Assembly (NCBI GenBank): GCA_944990035.1
Contig: CALYLX010000034.1
Coordinates: 620,001-684,000 of the forward strand
Source of the DNA: Clitopilus passeckerianus
Taxonomy: Eukaryota > Basidiomycota > Agaricomycetes > Agaricales > Entolomataceae
DNA length: 64,000 nucleotides
Direction: 5' to 3'
Of the stretch, positions 46,764-58,509 are shown piece after piece. The stretch's first letter is position 1. Each line of letters opens with the position of its first letter. The translations under genes were made by a program, and so were the position numbers. Under the pieces are notes generated by a model, which made no database searches, was not told the origin of the DNA, and worked only from the letters and a program-made list of their open reading frames with translations.

Positions 46764-48288
46764 CTACTCATCTACGCCATCATCCACCGAGACCTCTTCC
46801 GACGCCTTCATACTATGATAGAGCCTTTCGCATTTCTCCAACAGATCCTCAGCTTGGTCCTTGTTCGTCTCCCATTCTTTAACAGGAGTGATACCAACCC
46901 GCTCATCTCCCCACCGACCAGTCTCTGCACCAAGCCTGATGGCCCTGCGGAGAGTTGGAGCATTTGGAGCGTGGCCATTGGCCTTTCCATTAGCGGAACC
47001 ATTGGCAGAGCCGTTCGCATGCCCATTCCGGGGCCGGGACACGAGGGAGATGAAGCTGAGAGATGCGAGAGCGAGATGCACGGCACCAATGGCGGCTTTG
47101 AACGGGTTGATAGTATGGTTGGGAGACCCAAATAGTCGACCCTATACGAGGCAATGTGATGTCAGACGTGTGCAGTGGAGATGGAATGTACATTAGGATG
47201 ACGTACGAGGTAGAACAGGAGAACCTTCAGGATATCCAACGTAGGGCCAGCTAGTGCCTGGCTGACGTTCGTCGAACAAACGCCAGGCTGGGTGACGAAG
47301 TGTCTGATCGACCTCTCGCCTTTGCTTTCTGCCCACTGGGCTCGATGGTCAAGGACGGTGCAGATGAGATCGATTTCGTATTTGGTGCTCTCGTAGGGAT
47401 GTTCGGTTTTCTTGAGCTGCCAGTCTTCGGGGTCGTAGAAGTGTGGCGAGGCTTCTAGTGAGGACATCCATATTACACGGGGAGTGAGGTTGGCAGGTGC
47501 ACGAAGGAGGAGGTCTCTTAGTTCGCGGAACTGTTGGCAATTTTAGTATTAGATTGGAGAAGTAAACGACAAGAAGTGGACATACCAACACGTAGTGCCC
47601 AAAGAGGTTGCATTGCCATACCCAGCCTAGGCCGTCTACACTGAGGTCGCCTGCACTCTGGAGGTAGAAGACAGGTGCGGTGATGGCTTCAATGGGGCTT
47701 GAGCAGAGTTGCTGGATACAGGGTATCCAGTCAATTCCGGTGAAGGTGGCCACACCTGCGTTGCAGATTATGTGCGAGACGTAGGGGTATCTACGAGCAA
47801 ATCTGTCAGTTGCTGGTATGGTGGGGAATTTGCAAGACACGGACTTGGACCTGACTTCCTCAGCAAACTTGAAGATAGTGCTCAACATAGACAACTCAAT
47901 GCCTATAATGTCAATCTGCACGTTCTTCCTGAACTTTTCAGCATGTCCGTCGTAGCCCTCCTGCCGCTTGAGCTTCCCCACATAGGCATCCAATTTGCGG
48001 ACAAGTTTTTCTCTGGCTGCCTCGGCTCTCTTAGCATTCCTGCAAGCCATAATCAAGGTAACACCCTCATATACGGGGGGCTGTTCGGTGGGTTCTGGAG
48101 CATCGAGAACGAAGGCTTGTGGCAGCGAATCCGATGGAACTGCGTGGCAGAGTTGGAAGAGCAGCCGTTGGCAAATACCAAAGCCGACGCCACTGAATAA
48201 ATATTAGTCTTTTCTGGCTTTTCTTTCACTAAGAGTTCACGTACCCATTGGCACCCGTTACTACGATGATTGGTCGTGCTGTAGCCAT
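46764..48288 (-). CDS. ERG27: 3-ketosteroid reductase (ERG27, short-chain dehydrogenase)
   Basis: NADPH-dependent 3-keto reductase of sterol C-4 demethylation at the ER. The start MATARPIIVVTGANG is split by an intron within the Gly codons and continues GVGFGICQRLL, completing the cofactor motif TGxxxGxG. Next are IMACRNAKRAEAAREKLVRK, SHIICNAGVATFTG (NAG motif), QCNLFGHYVL, VIWMSSLEASPHFYDPEDWQ and the active-site YESTKYEID (YxxxK). After the reductase core, FKAAIGAVHLALASLSFIS is hydrophobic. It is followed by an unusual low-complexity run of NG-containing repeats (PRNGHANGSANGSANGKANG) before the conserved LGAETGRWGDERVG. The SDR core and sterol-type SLEA/DWQL context make ERG27 more likely than a generic SDR. 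It converges on the kinase gene. Confidence 0.9.
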
Positions 48289-48594
48289 TGTGAGGTGTGA
48301 GGAACGAAAAATTCGGTTCCCATCGTACGAGTTTTAGCGAAGTCAGACGCGATCACGCGACGTCGAGGAACCAATTGACCGTTTTGGGCGACACGCGGTT
48401 CTGGTGGCGCAGTCGAGTGAAATCACCAAGAAAATCGAAGGAATCGGTGGCAAAAGCCTTGTAGTCCTACGTAGTCAACAAACAACTAGTTCACATCAGG
48501 GTATAGAGTGTTTGCGGTGACCATATGATTTCACTCAGGATACATAAATACTTATCATGGGTGTGTACAGAAATTCTGTACCTAGTAAGATCTA
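48289..48594. other. Intergenic, about 300 bp
   Basis: Upstream of ERG27 (-) and 3' flank of F2 (-). Nothing recognised. Confidence 0.45.
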
Positions 48595-50215
48595 CTAGTA
48601 CGCGGTGGTATTCCAAAAATACTGTAAGGAGGGTATCATCCTTCTCAAAGCGCATCCTAACTCGCTGTCAATGACAGGAAGATGGTGTGGCTCGAAGGGC
48701 CAACAAAGCTGCAAAATCTCTAATCCCCAAGGGATAGGATCATGATCTCTGAAAGGAGGATACCAATCAGGCCGCGCGTTGCTTAGCCATTGAACATATT
48801 GCGGATCCCCGAACGCGTGGTAGCCCCATCTTGGGAAGCATTCCGTTGTCTCTAAGGGGGCATTCGAAATGATCAAATTTGGAAACAACACGTGTTGGAG
48901 AAGATAAGGTAGGGTGTTCGCCAAGAATAGAAGGAGTTGGGGGTTGAAGGAGAGGACACAGATACACAGGGACCGGAGCCCAGACAGGGAAGGATGTATA
49001 TGAAGGAAATAACCCAGCTCTGAGTGGAAAACAGGAAAGTCTGTCATTGTCAAAATGACAGTATGCCTGTAACACCGTATATAGGCTGATGCGATAGACA
49101 GATATGCCACAGCAGGGTCTATGTTTGTTGGAACCGTAGTGCACGGATGAATAGCGATGATAAAACTGCGTATGTTTGGGCAGAAGAACAGAGAGGCCAT
49201 CGGACCAGTGAAGGAGTAGGGACCAATGGTCGATTGCTGGAGCCTCGGACCTGTCCTTTTTATAAAACGGGGAGAGAACGCCCCAAGATAGCAGCTGTAC
49301 AGTTTGTTCCGACGACGCTCAAGTTCTGCAATGCTGGGACCACTCTGAGGGATTCCAAAACGCGAAAGGGAACCATGGGGGAACGCGAACGCGGCTCTTT
49401 ATCTATTGTGATGGACAGACGTCGTAGCGAGGGAGGTAACGCTTCGAAAAAAGCAGCGCAGTGCTGTTCCGCGTTTGGGTCGTCCTGGAAGCGATAGTGA
49501 TTTGTTGTTTCTTCAAATTCAAGATCGGACAGGTGCAGGTTCTCCAAGCATGGAAGCACAACAGAAGTCTCCTTGAAAAGGTAGACAAATGCTTGCCATG
49601 ATGCATGAATCGATAAATCACAAATCCGCTCGGCCAACGTCTTCCAGGCGAATACTGCTAGATCGAGGAACTCCTGGGTTAAGATTTGGTTTGCCGATAT
49701 GTTCAAGAGTGTTGTAGAAAACGGCAGTTGGGAGATAAGCCGTCCGCACAGCTCGAAGACATCTGGCGATTCTTGCATTGAATTTGGTCCGAATCGAGCT
49801 CCGAGGCGTGATGGGAAAATGGACGCGAATCGGAATCGAAGGGAGCGCCGTTTGGCCGATGGGGACACTATGTTTCGGAAAGTGTAAGCGTCGAGGTAGA
49901 GGTAGCGGATCCGCTCAAGTATATAAGGTTGACTAGGACAGGGAAAATCTCGTTAACATGATGTTTAGATGATGATGGGAAGCTGACAATATGAGATGAG
50001 ACAACTCACAGCAAGTGAAGAATTTGTTTTCTGGCTATTTTGATAGACCTATCAGCGTGCCAATCGAGAAGAGAGACCACGCGATAGCCCTCGTCTAGAG
50101 ATCGGTGCAGGAAGAACCGGTTGACTTCGTAGAGCTTAGACTCGTGATGATCATACACGACTATGAAATCTAATATGCGATACCACAATTCTCCTGGAAG
50201 TTTGCGGCAGCCCAT
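48595..50215 (-). pseudogene. F-box-like / LRR-like protein F2, frame broken
   Basis: Paralogue of F1. Exon 1 (50215-50010) encodes MGCRKLPGELWYRILDFIVV and KLYEVNRFFLHRSLDEGYR, and ends in the split Leu codon. Exon 2 starts at 49932 with QPYILERIRYLYLD and carries DVFELCGRLISQLPFS and LSIHASWQAFVYLFKE. The frame stops near 49260. A one-base change at the four-C run (coding strand, 49269-49272) would continue it with RFIKRTGPRL and then the frame of FFCPNIRSFII down to the end RRMIPSLQYFWNTTAY at 48595. The remaining C-terminal 200 codons are open and family-like. It is either a recent pseudogene or a homopolymer miscall. Role as for F1: possible substrate receptor, unproven. Confidence 0.72.
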
Positions 50216-50479
50216 CGCGAATGAATTCTCTGACTTGCGGGATTATGTTGGGGACGTGAGTGGACCAGGTTAAGTTGTTTGATAGCTGTAAAATGGAACC
50301 AATCTCAGACGCACAGTCGCCTCCTCCCGCACGTTTCTCCAATCACGCGGTGCTGGTGGCGCAGTCAAGAGTACAACGGACACACATCACGCCCACAAAG
50401 GACTCCCAAGGATAGTCGATAAATCTTGCAAATCAGATTCCTATCTACCAATCTAGGCGAAGAGAATAAAGCTTTACAT

Positions 50480-52098
50480 TCAGTCCCAGACTCTAATACT
50501 AATAGTATTCGATCTTGTATTCAGAACTGATTTCAATGAGGGTATCATTCGCCTCAAGGCGCCTTTCAGTTCGTTGTCTATGATAGGAAGGCGGTGCGGC
50601 TCAAAAGCCCAGAGAATTGTCAAATATTCCAGAGTCCATAGAATACGGTTGTGGCTTTCGAAAGAAGCATACCACTCTCGCTGCGTGCCAGGAGCTGCGA
50701 TGGCATTTTGCGCCTCGTTGAACGAATAGTAACCCCATCTCGAGACGTGTCGCATCCCCTCTTTGGAGGCATTCGAAAGGACAGAATGGACGGATACCAT
50801 GAGATCTAGAAGATTGGGTAGTGCGCTTGCTAACAAAGAGAAGAGTTGGGGATTTATGGAAACGAGGCTGACGTCGAGGCGTCGCAGCCCATGAAGGGAG
50901 TTTTGTACAGCAGATAAGAGGTAGGCCAGCCCCGAGTACATGAGAGAATACTCGTTCATCGTCAATGCCGTCAATTCGCTGCTGAAACCTACGTACGTCG
51001 CAGCGGTGGACGTAATTAACACATCAGGGTCGACTGGTGCAGAAGCCTCTCCGGTGGAAGGCCGGGACATAGTCAGGTGGCGCAGTTTATAGAGTGAAAA
51101 CCTGGTCTTTGGATCCCCTGGGGTAGTGGCGTAAGGTGGAATAGTTAGTGTCTCGAGAGTAGGGACTATTCTTCTTATGAACCGGAGGAGGGATGGTACT
51201 AGGACTTTAATCACATCGTAGTCCCCGGTGACTCTCAAGGACCGCAGGGGCGGGACGAGTTCGAGGGAGTCAAACACTGGAGGGAGAAATCCACTATACA
51301 GCGGTGAATCCCAGTAGTACCGTACGTCGATGCTTAGACACCGCAATGATGGAGCCAACGCCTCAAGAAAGGCGGCACAATGCTGTTTTGCGTCTGGGTC
51401 CATTTTTGGATAGAAGACGCAGTGTTTTGCGTCGTCATTAATGAGTTCCAGGCTCTCCAAGCATGGAAGAGGTACCAAAGTCTCCTTGACGATGTACGCG
51501 ACTTCGTGCCAGGAACCCGTGACAGAGAGTTGAGTCAACTGCTTGGCTAACGTCGTCCAGGCAAATATCGTCACTTCGAAGAACTCCCGGGTCAAGTTCT
51601 GGCATCCAAGGATGTGGAGTGATATTGTTGAGGGCGGAAGCTGCGAAATAACCTGTCGACACAGCTCGAAGATATCTGTCGATTGAAGCTTCGGATCCAA
51701 AAGAGCTCCCAGACTAGATGGTAATCTGGATGCAAGTCGGTACCGACGGGAGGGAACCTCTTCCACGCCGAGTGAAAGTGATTTGAAAGCGAGGGATTTG
51801 ATTTCAAGGCAGCGGATTCGGGGGAGAATATGGGGTTGACTGGGGTAGGAAATACCAGGTTAGCTCGCTTTGCATCTCTGATAACGATATCATTAATTCC
51901 TCACAGTAGGTGAAAGACATGCTTTCTAGCAAACTCGACGGAACCAGACTGGGGAATAAGGGAGACTTTGCGATACCTCTCGTCTAGGAAAAGCTGCAGG
52001 AAGACCCGATTGACTTGGTAGAGCCCACAAAGTTTGATGTCAGGTGCAAAATCTAGTATTTGGCGCCATATCTCCTCTGGAAGTTCGCAGGTCTTCAT
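50480..52098 (-). CDS. F-box-like / LRR-like protein F3 (intact)
   Basis: Two exons, 52098-51905 and 51839-50480, encode 517 residues; an in-frame ATG at 52116 would add six. The first is preferred because F1 and F2 also begin a few residues before the LP motif. Exon 1: CELPEEIWRQILDFAPDIKL and GLYQVNRVFLQLFLDERYRK (F-box-like). Exon 2: QPHILPRIRCLEIK, RRYRLASRLPSSLGALLD, DIFELCRQVISQLPPSTISL, LRSLRVTGDYDVI, TLETLTIPPY and GLRRLDVSLVSINPQLFSLL. It ends RRMIPSLKSVLNT plus a short tail. The C-terminal intron of F1 is absent here. No frame break. It lies in tandem with F2 and F4 on the same strand. Confidence 0.8.
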
Positions 52099-52116
52099 TG
52101 GGGACAAACTTTGCAT

Positions 52117-52693
52117 ACGCCTGGCGTGGTTGGGAAGTTGCGGGTTGCAAGGCTCAAGGGAAAGTCCAGGGAAGAATATGGTTAGTGTAGTTGCCTAAGC
52201 GGAGGCTGTGGCTTGGCTGTGGTCAACTTCTGACTCGGGCACAAGCCGCCACCCTCAACTTCTGGTTCCAATCTAATTATGACTTCGAGCCAAATTTCTC
52301 AATGGCAAATGAACGGAATGATTTCGACTTAGGAGGAATTCAGCTGTTTAACGCAGCGAAGGTGCCACTACAATTTTACCAGGACTCCGTCAAGTCGCAA
52401 GACGGATCGGGTAAGTCCAAGGCAAGGGGAGTCTTTGGAAATGACTGGTTGTAGCCCTCCCTGAAGCTCTACAAGGAGTTGGTTAGCTAGTCGAATGCAT
52501 CTGGGGACCTCAAACTTGAGTCTATCAGTACATCTAAATTGGAGGGTAGCTTTTCGGCATTCTTATATATACGAAACTGATTTCGTAGAATTGACGGCCG
52601 GCGTTTATGGAAGGTATTAGATTTTACAGCCAGGTGGCGTATGCGATTCTATCATTTACGCTCGTAGTCCTAGCTTCCGTCGGCTCCACCCGC
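52117..52693. other. Intergenic between F4 and F3
   Basis: About 580 bp. An 87-codon plus-strand open frame (52191-52454) contains ATLNFWFQSNYDFEPNFSMA but has no recognisable family or flanking splice sites. Confidence 0.4.
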
Positions 52694-54283
52694 CTACTCC
52701 GGAGTCCGCATCCCTTCCACAAAAACCTCGGTCGATGGAGGAAGGGCATTCCTAAACGCATTCCTGACATCATCGTCAAAACCTGGGTACTTGCCGCAGA
52801 ATATGAAGGTCAAGCTTTTCAAACTCGTCCATTGATATAAATTGCGCTGAGTCAGTTCACGGACAAACCCGCACTAAACATTAACCAGCCAGTCAGTATT
52901 GACCTATTTCCGAGTCATGGGGTTTAATGCCTCACGTACCATGATTGGGGAAACATGAGGCGGCGGTCTGAACGGCTGCATTGAAACTGGAGTTCCGTAG
53001 GGACAAGGGCTGATCAGCTGAAGCACAGACAGCTTGAGGTGGTGTAGCTCGGGGAAGGTGTTTGCCATGGATTCCAGATCCAACGCACTGATTGTCTGGA
53101 GCCTAATCTCCAAGTTCTTTATCCGTGTTGCTTTTGAGACACCATTGGAGAAGTGGTCAATGATAATGGCGAATGCGTGGGAGGTCAGCGCAACACTCGA
53201 GAGGTCGAGCGAGGTCAACGCTGGAGTGCAAACACGCATAATGCTTATGACTGCAACCGGGATGTGGTGGGAATAGTGGGCACTGAATTGGATGTGCTTC
53301 AGCCTAGGTTTGCGAGCACGCAGGAATAAAGCGGTGGAGAAACCAGAGCTGGGAATGCAGAGACGCTCAATGGTTTCTCCGTTTACGTCGATGAAGTGAT
53401 ACAAGGTGGAAAGGCCATGAATATCCTCATTTGAGGTGACGCAGAGTCGTGTGAGACGGGACAATTTGATTGGATTTCTGAATAGCTCCGTGCAAAGGGG
53501 GTTTGTGCCGCATTGCTGGAAGGATATTTCCAGGGCTTGGAGGGCCTCGGTCATTGCCTCAAGCACTGAGCGTAATCGGCCAATTGTAAGCATCCACTGT
53601 GGATCAAGCTCGTGTACGCCACAGAACTGGAGGTGCAGCGTTTCCAGCGATTTTAGGTGACATATTATTGAGGGTACCAGGAGGCTATCAAGCGGTTCGG
53701 GAGATAGTCGAATTTTGACGGCCAGGTGCCTGAGTGTCATCCCTTTCCAGTTTAGACCGTTTGCTACGGAGTACCTGGGGAGCAGTTGCGTTGCGAAAGG
53801 TTGCCGAATGGTCAACCGTTCAACGTTTCTGAGCTTGTAGAGAAGCTTGTGCGGGCCTGAGAGGTTGATATGACCATGCTCTATCCTACCATCGATCAAC
53901 GAGCCCAGAGCAGGGGATATTGAGGATGCCAGTCTGTATCGTTTAGATGCACTGAAGCTGCCGTGCCTGGAAGCGTAGGAGATCTCAGCGCCTAGTATAA
54001 CCTCGCGTATCCTGAATACGATATGCGATTGTCTAACCTTCCGAATATGTCATCGCTTCCAGGACAGAGTTGGAGGGAACACATACGCTAGATGATCATA
54101 GTATTTGCAAACATGCTCATTATCATGCCTGGAAAAGCAAGGTGGTATAACAATGGTCCTGTACTTTGAGTCCAAGGCAACCTGAAGGAGGAAGCTGCTG
54201 ACCGAGTACAGCAACTCAAGGTCTGTTTCCAAGATATGAGGCAGAATTTGCATCCATACCTCGTTTGGAATGAGAAGAACCAT
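52694..54283 (-). CDS. F-box-like / LRR-like protein F4 (diverged, intact)
   Basis: Three exons (54283-54087, 54032-52940, 52846-52694) sum to 1443 nt, 480 residues. Exon 1: MVLLIPNEVWMQILPHILET and LLYSVSSFLLQVALDSKYR. The acceptor at 54033 keeps the split codon and gives AQSHIVFRIREV, parallel to QPHILPRIRC in F1 and F3, then KRYRLASSISPALGSLIDG. Exon 2 has leucine-rich segments (LRNVERLTIRQPF, LKSLETLHLQFCGVHELD, ALTSLDLSSVALTSHAF, FPELHHLKLSVLQLI). A third exon after the GTACGT donor (52939) gives WTSLKSLTFIFCGKYPGFDD and ends MRTPE-TAG. The third exon is a call from frame and splice signals and is less certain. It is divergent from F5, with only about 120 bp between start codons. Confidence 0.72.
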
Positions 54284-54404
54284 TGTACAGCCTCTCGTCT
54301 GGAGATCAGGGTTTTGATCCCAAAGCACATCCCCGTTCGGAAGGCTATTCACACTTGATGGAAACGTCGACTTACCAAGGCTCATTCTCATTCGTAACCT
54401 TGCT

Positions 54405-56057
54405 ATGGCCGACGTTCACTACTCGAACCTGCCTATTGAGCTCTGTATTAGTATCTCGAACTTCCTAACGGTATAGGAAACCTACAAGCTCTATCCAGTC
54501 AATAGAGCTTTATTGAATCTTGCGTTGAACACGAAGTATGGCAAGATAATCCTCTTCGTGCATATCAAGGATGTCCAAAGGGCTAAAGCCTATCTTCAGC
54601 ACCTCTCGTACGTTCAAGGTTTATCTTTAATCATGAGAGTTTATTGACAGAGAGCCTCGCATGGTATTTAGCCAGCCCCATATTGTGTCCCGAATTCAGG
54701 AGTGCCAGATTCTTGGATTCACATTCAAAAACTTTCTACCTCATATCCTGAGCATTCTCCATAACACGTACCGAATTGCGTCTAAACTTCCTCTTCGATT
54801 TGGGTCAATGATAGATGCGCGATTGCGTAGCCCTGACGTTTTCGAGCTGGCCAAGCAACTTATATCCGCAATTCCTGCGATAACTACGCTGGATCTTTTG
54901 GGACACCACTATGCGGGCCCGGAGCTTTTCTGCTTCATTCGCAATACATGGGTTTTCATGACTCCAAGACTTCAGAGTCTGGTCATCACGGCTTCCTTAG
55001 AAGAGTTTGCCTTCTATCTGGACGAGCTCATCGCCTTGCCACATCCCACGGAACTAAATTGGCGGATAGAACCCAAGCTATGGCTGTCCAGTAATGCCTG
55101 CCTTTATGACTACGATCGGTCATCTGTTATAGTGGGGAATTTCCTCAGTTCATGCGCAGGTGGATTGCGCAAACTGATAATCACCATCGCCAGGCCAGAG
55201 GCGTTGTTTCCGGAACGTAGTCCATTCTTCTTCATATGTGACTCTTTAAAAAGAGCTTCGAATATCAGTTCCTTGGATATATGCACCTACCCGGTGGACG
55301 GGCGGAATCTAGCTCTTCTGCGCGGCCTTATCCACAGAAATGCATCAAAGATAATCAATCTCGGAGTACCACCCCTTGACACATTACCTACCATTCACTC
55401 GAGAAAGGATCACGACCTTCCATTTATGCTCAATTCGACCCGCCACCTCTCCATTCGTAACTCAGACTCACATCTTCGGGATGGCACGCCGAATGTCCTG
55501 GGCACGGCCGAGCTCTACTTGGACGATATCGAGTCCCTGTCCTCCTTCTCACTTAAGGAACAGCCCCTGTTTCTTTCGAAATTGAGTCCCTTCCTAGGCA
55601 GAGTTCACACAAAACCCTCTCTCCACTCTTTACGATCTCTTCACCTTTGGATGTACTCGATCTGTCCCCGACTTTTCCGTGAGCTAGCAACCACATTCCC
55701 CCCATCTCCACCACCTCGCGTTAGTGCGCCACCTCCGAATAGCCCGGGACGCTACTCTTGCTTCGTACGAAAACGCCGACACAAACCGATGGAACGCACG
55801 GAGACACCCCGAGAATCCGGTACGTTTGCGTTCAAGAGAACTTGATATTAAGAATTGATTTATTCCATCAGAGTTTTCTCAGTGAGGTAATCATGGATGA
55901 GGAGCCCCTAGACTGGGGCCTGAAGTCTCTATACCTCCAGGTATCGCATCTTAAGAACCATGGTCGCTGGTGCGATGCTGAAGACAGGCTTTCCGCAACT
56001 CTACGCAAGTTCATACCCGCCTTGGTGTCAATTGCGTTTACCGCGGCTCCCCAATGA
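54405..56057 (+). pseudogene. F-box-like / LRR-like protein F5, stop and frameshift
   Basis: Paralogue of F1-F4. Exon 1 (54405-54607) reads MADVHYSNLPIELCISISNF then an in-frame TAG at 54474-54476, then TYKLYPVNRALLNLALNTKY. The stop falls in the loop of the F-box-like motif and truncates the protein at residue 23. Exon 2 (from 54672) reads QPHIVSRIQECQIL and LRFGSMIDARLRSPDVFELA with LRR-like segments. It loses the family frame at a run of six C (55698-55703); with one fewer C it continues as TFPHLHHLALVRHLRIARDA to a GTACG donor at 55820. Exon 3 (55872-56057) has EPLDWGLKSLYLQVSHLK and ends TAAPQ. Two independent lesions make this a pseudogene unless translation starts downstream. Confidence 0.78.
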
Positions 56058-56137
56058 AGCAGCATGAATCGTAAATACAGCATCAATTATAGGAACAACA
56101 ATGAAACAACATATATACACCTCAGCTACCGAATAAA

Positions 56138-58303
56138 TCATGCCTCGACGGTCTTCTTTTTCTTCTTGGGTGAATCACCCGCTGGTGCCGCGGCAGCTGC
56201 AGCTTTTGCGGCCTTCTTCTCGGCCTTTCTCCTTGCCTTCTTCTCTTCCTCGGTCTCCTCCTGTTGCATACGTTAGCGTAAACCCTGTTCAACAAGGAAT
56301 GAACACTGACCTTCTCCTCATCACTATCGACTTGCATGGCGTTAGCCTCAGTTTCCCTCTTCCTCTTCTTGTCCTTCTTGTCCTTCTTCTTTTTGTCCTT
56401 CTCCTCACCATCGACAGCCATCGAGACATCACCATCCTCATCCTGCTCCTCAGAGGCCTTCCTGGCCTCCTTAGCCTTCTTCTTCGCCTTTTTCTCTTCC
56501 TTCGCCTTCCTCTTGTCCTCCTTGACGTCCGCCTGAACTTTGAGCGCAACCTCCATCGGGTCCTCTCGTTGTGTTGAGACGAGGTCAACAGCGTCAGCTT
56601 GGGTGTTGTATGTCTTAGTCTCGCCCGTCATCTCGAAGCGTTGCTGCTTCTTGCCGTTGTCGTTGAAGCGCTTGGCACCGCGGAGGTCGCCGGTGTACTC
56701 GAGGGCACGAAGACGAGATTCGAGTTTGGCGCGATTCTCAACACCTATTGAGGCTGCTGAGTCCTCTGACTTGCCATCAGAGTCGGTGAGTGCATCGACA
56801 CGTATTGACAGGGCGGCTTTTGTGGCAACCATACGAGCCATCTGCAGAACTAGGTGAGCGGAGAGTCCATTACATCGCAACTGATGGCTCGACATACCTT
56901 GCCCTTGAGTTTGGCTGGTGTTTGACCAATGAGAGAAGCCTGTAGAACGTTGAGACAGTATCCAACCACAACCATGGAGGATATAACTTACATGGTAGAT
57001 GAGACCATATTTTGGCGTATCATGCTTCGTCTTAAGAGCGCGGAAGAGTGCTTTTTCGGCTCCCAGAATTTGCACTGTACTGGCTGGGTGTTTTGCGAGA
57101 CTGAGCAAGCTACCAGCGTGGCTGATGAGGCGTGCGCCAACAAGCTCTCCGACGAGAGCAGTAAGATTAGGAGCAATGGCATTCATTCGGTTCCGTAGAT
57201 ATTCAGCCAGTTGCGTTCGGTAAGCGGAGATTGAGATGACTTGATCGCAGAGGGAGTGGATATGGGAGATATCGGAATCAGAAATTTCAGTGCCCATGGA
57301 AATTTCGGCAGCAGCTTTGAGAACTGCTTCGAGATCTTCGGGGAGGAGGGCTGCAAATGATGTTGTGGCCGCATTTGTTCGGAAACCTGAAAATGGTCAT
57401 GTAAATGACATTGAGCGTCCGCCAGAGATTTTCGCTACTGACCCATAGCACGAATAACTTTGGCATATGCAACGTTGTCGGAAATGATTTTGGCCATCTC
57501 TGGGAAGTGCCAGCCATACCACTCCTAATCGAAAATCAGACATATGGTCCACGGAGGAGACCGGCAAACCCACCTTCACTCGCATTGCGTAAATGTTGAT
57601 TTCCTTGTCAAGATCGTCCAGTAGCGCAATTGCCTGAACGACCATGGTATCGACCTTGTCGGGTGAGAATTTTATTTTGAATCTGGCGATGCGTGAGTTT
57701 GATTGGAAATGGGGCGCGAGGCAAGGCTTGATTTACCGAGAAAGTGAATGGCTGAGACCAAGGCTCATCGTCGCAAGATCCTTGGGGTCAAGGCCATCGA
57801 GAAGTGCAGTAATCTGATTCCTGATTCCTCTCCATAGTTCATTTTGCGATTCGGGGGTTGCAGTAACGTTTATGCTCAGCTTTTTGCTGATTGACCGGGC
57901 TGAAAAGGTTGGGATGAGAAGATTGTCGGAAAAAAGAGAAAACAAAAGCTGCTGCATACCTAGATGTGGGTCTACGACAACGAGTGATTCCTTGCCCTTT
58001 CCCTTGCCAATTACTTCGTCTGTCAAGAATTTCTTCAGGCCCTTTCCAAGTTTTCCGTCTTGTATCGAGCTTATATCTTCTACTGCTGTTGCTGTTGAAG
58101 TAAATCGGTGCAAAGCCTTGAGCTTTAGCCTTTAAAACTAGCTCAGCGATCGTAGTTGATGATTATAATGTTCCGACGACCTACAGTTTGCTTGCCTTCT
58201 CAGGACTTTCAAACTCCTTCCAGAGGTCGCCGCTCTCGAGTTTGGCCTCATCAGAGACCTTGAAGAGACAGTAGCCTAGTGAAGTCTCGTAAAGGACGAG
58301 CAT
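56138..58303 (-). CDS. NOP58: Nucleolar protein NOP58 (box C/D snoRNP core)
   Basis: Scaffold of box C/D snoRNPs that guide rRNA 2'-O-methylation, in the nucleolus. It starts [20 protein letters not shown] at 58303. The NOP5 N-terminal domain ([40 protein letters not shown]) precedes the coiled coil and Nop domain ([120 protein letters not shown]). The Lys/Glu-rich KKE tail ([17 protein letters not shown]) ends [12 protein letters not shown]. All snoRNP-binding blocks are present. At least six introns split it. The KKE tail and the MLVL start distinguish it from NOP56. High confidence. Confidence 0.95.
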
Positions 58304-58509
58304 TCTGAAGTTTTGAGAAAGCTGAGCTCAACGTCCCCAAGGGTATTGAAGGCTTTTGTGTTGGTCTGCAGCTGCACAGAAATTTCTTCCACAGTTCTCA
58401 CGAGTGAATGTGGGAAATAGATGCCCTTTTAGGATATAAGGTTCGGGCCGGTTGCCGTTCAAAGGATGGAACTCGGCTCAATGAGTCGAATGTTTGAATA
58501 ACAACTCTC

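Noticed and set aside
52191..52454. 87-codon open frame between F4 and F3
   Set aside because: No recognisable family and no splice context; could be a relic but cannot be supported.
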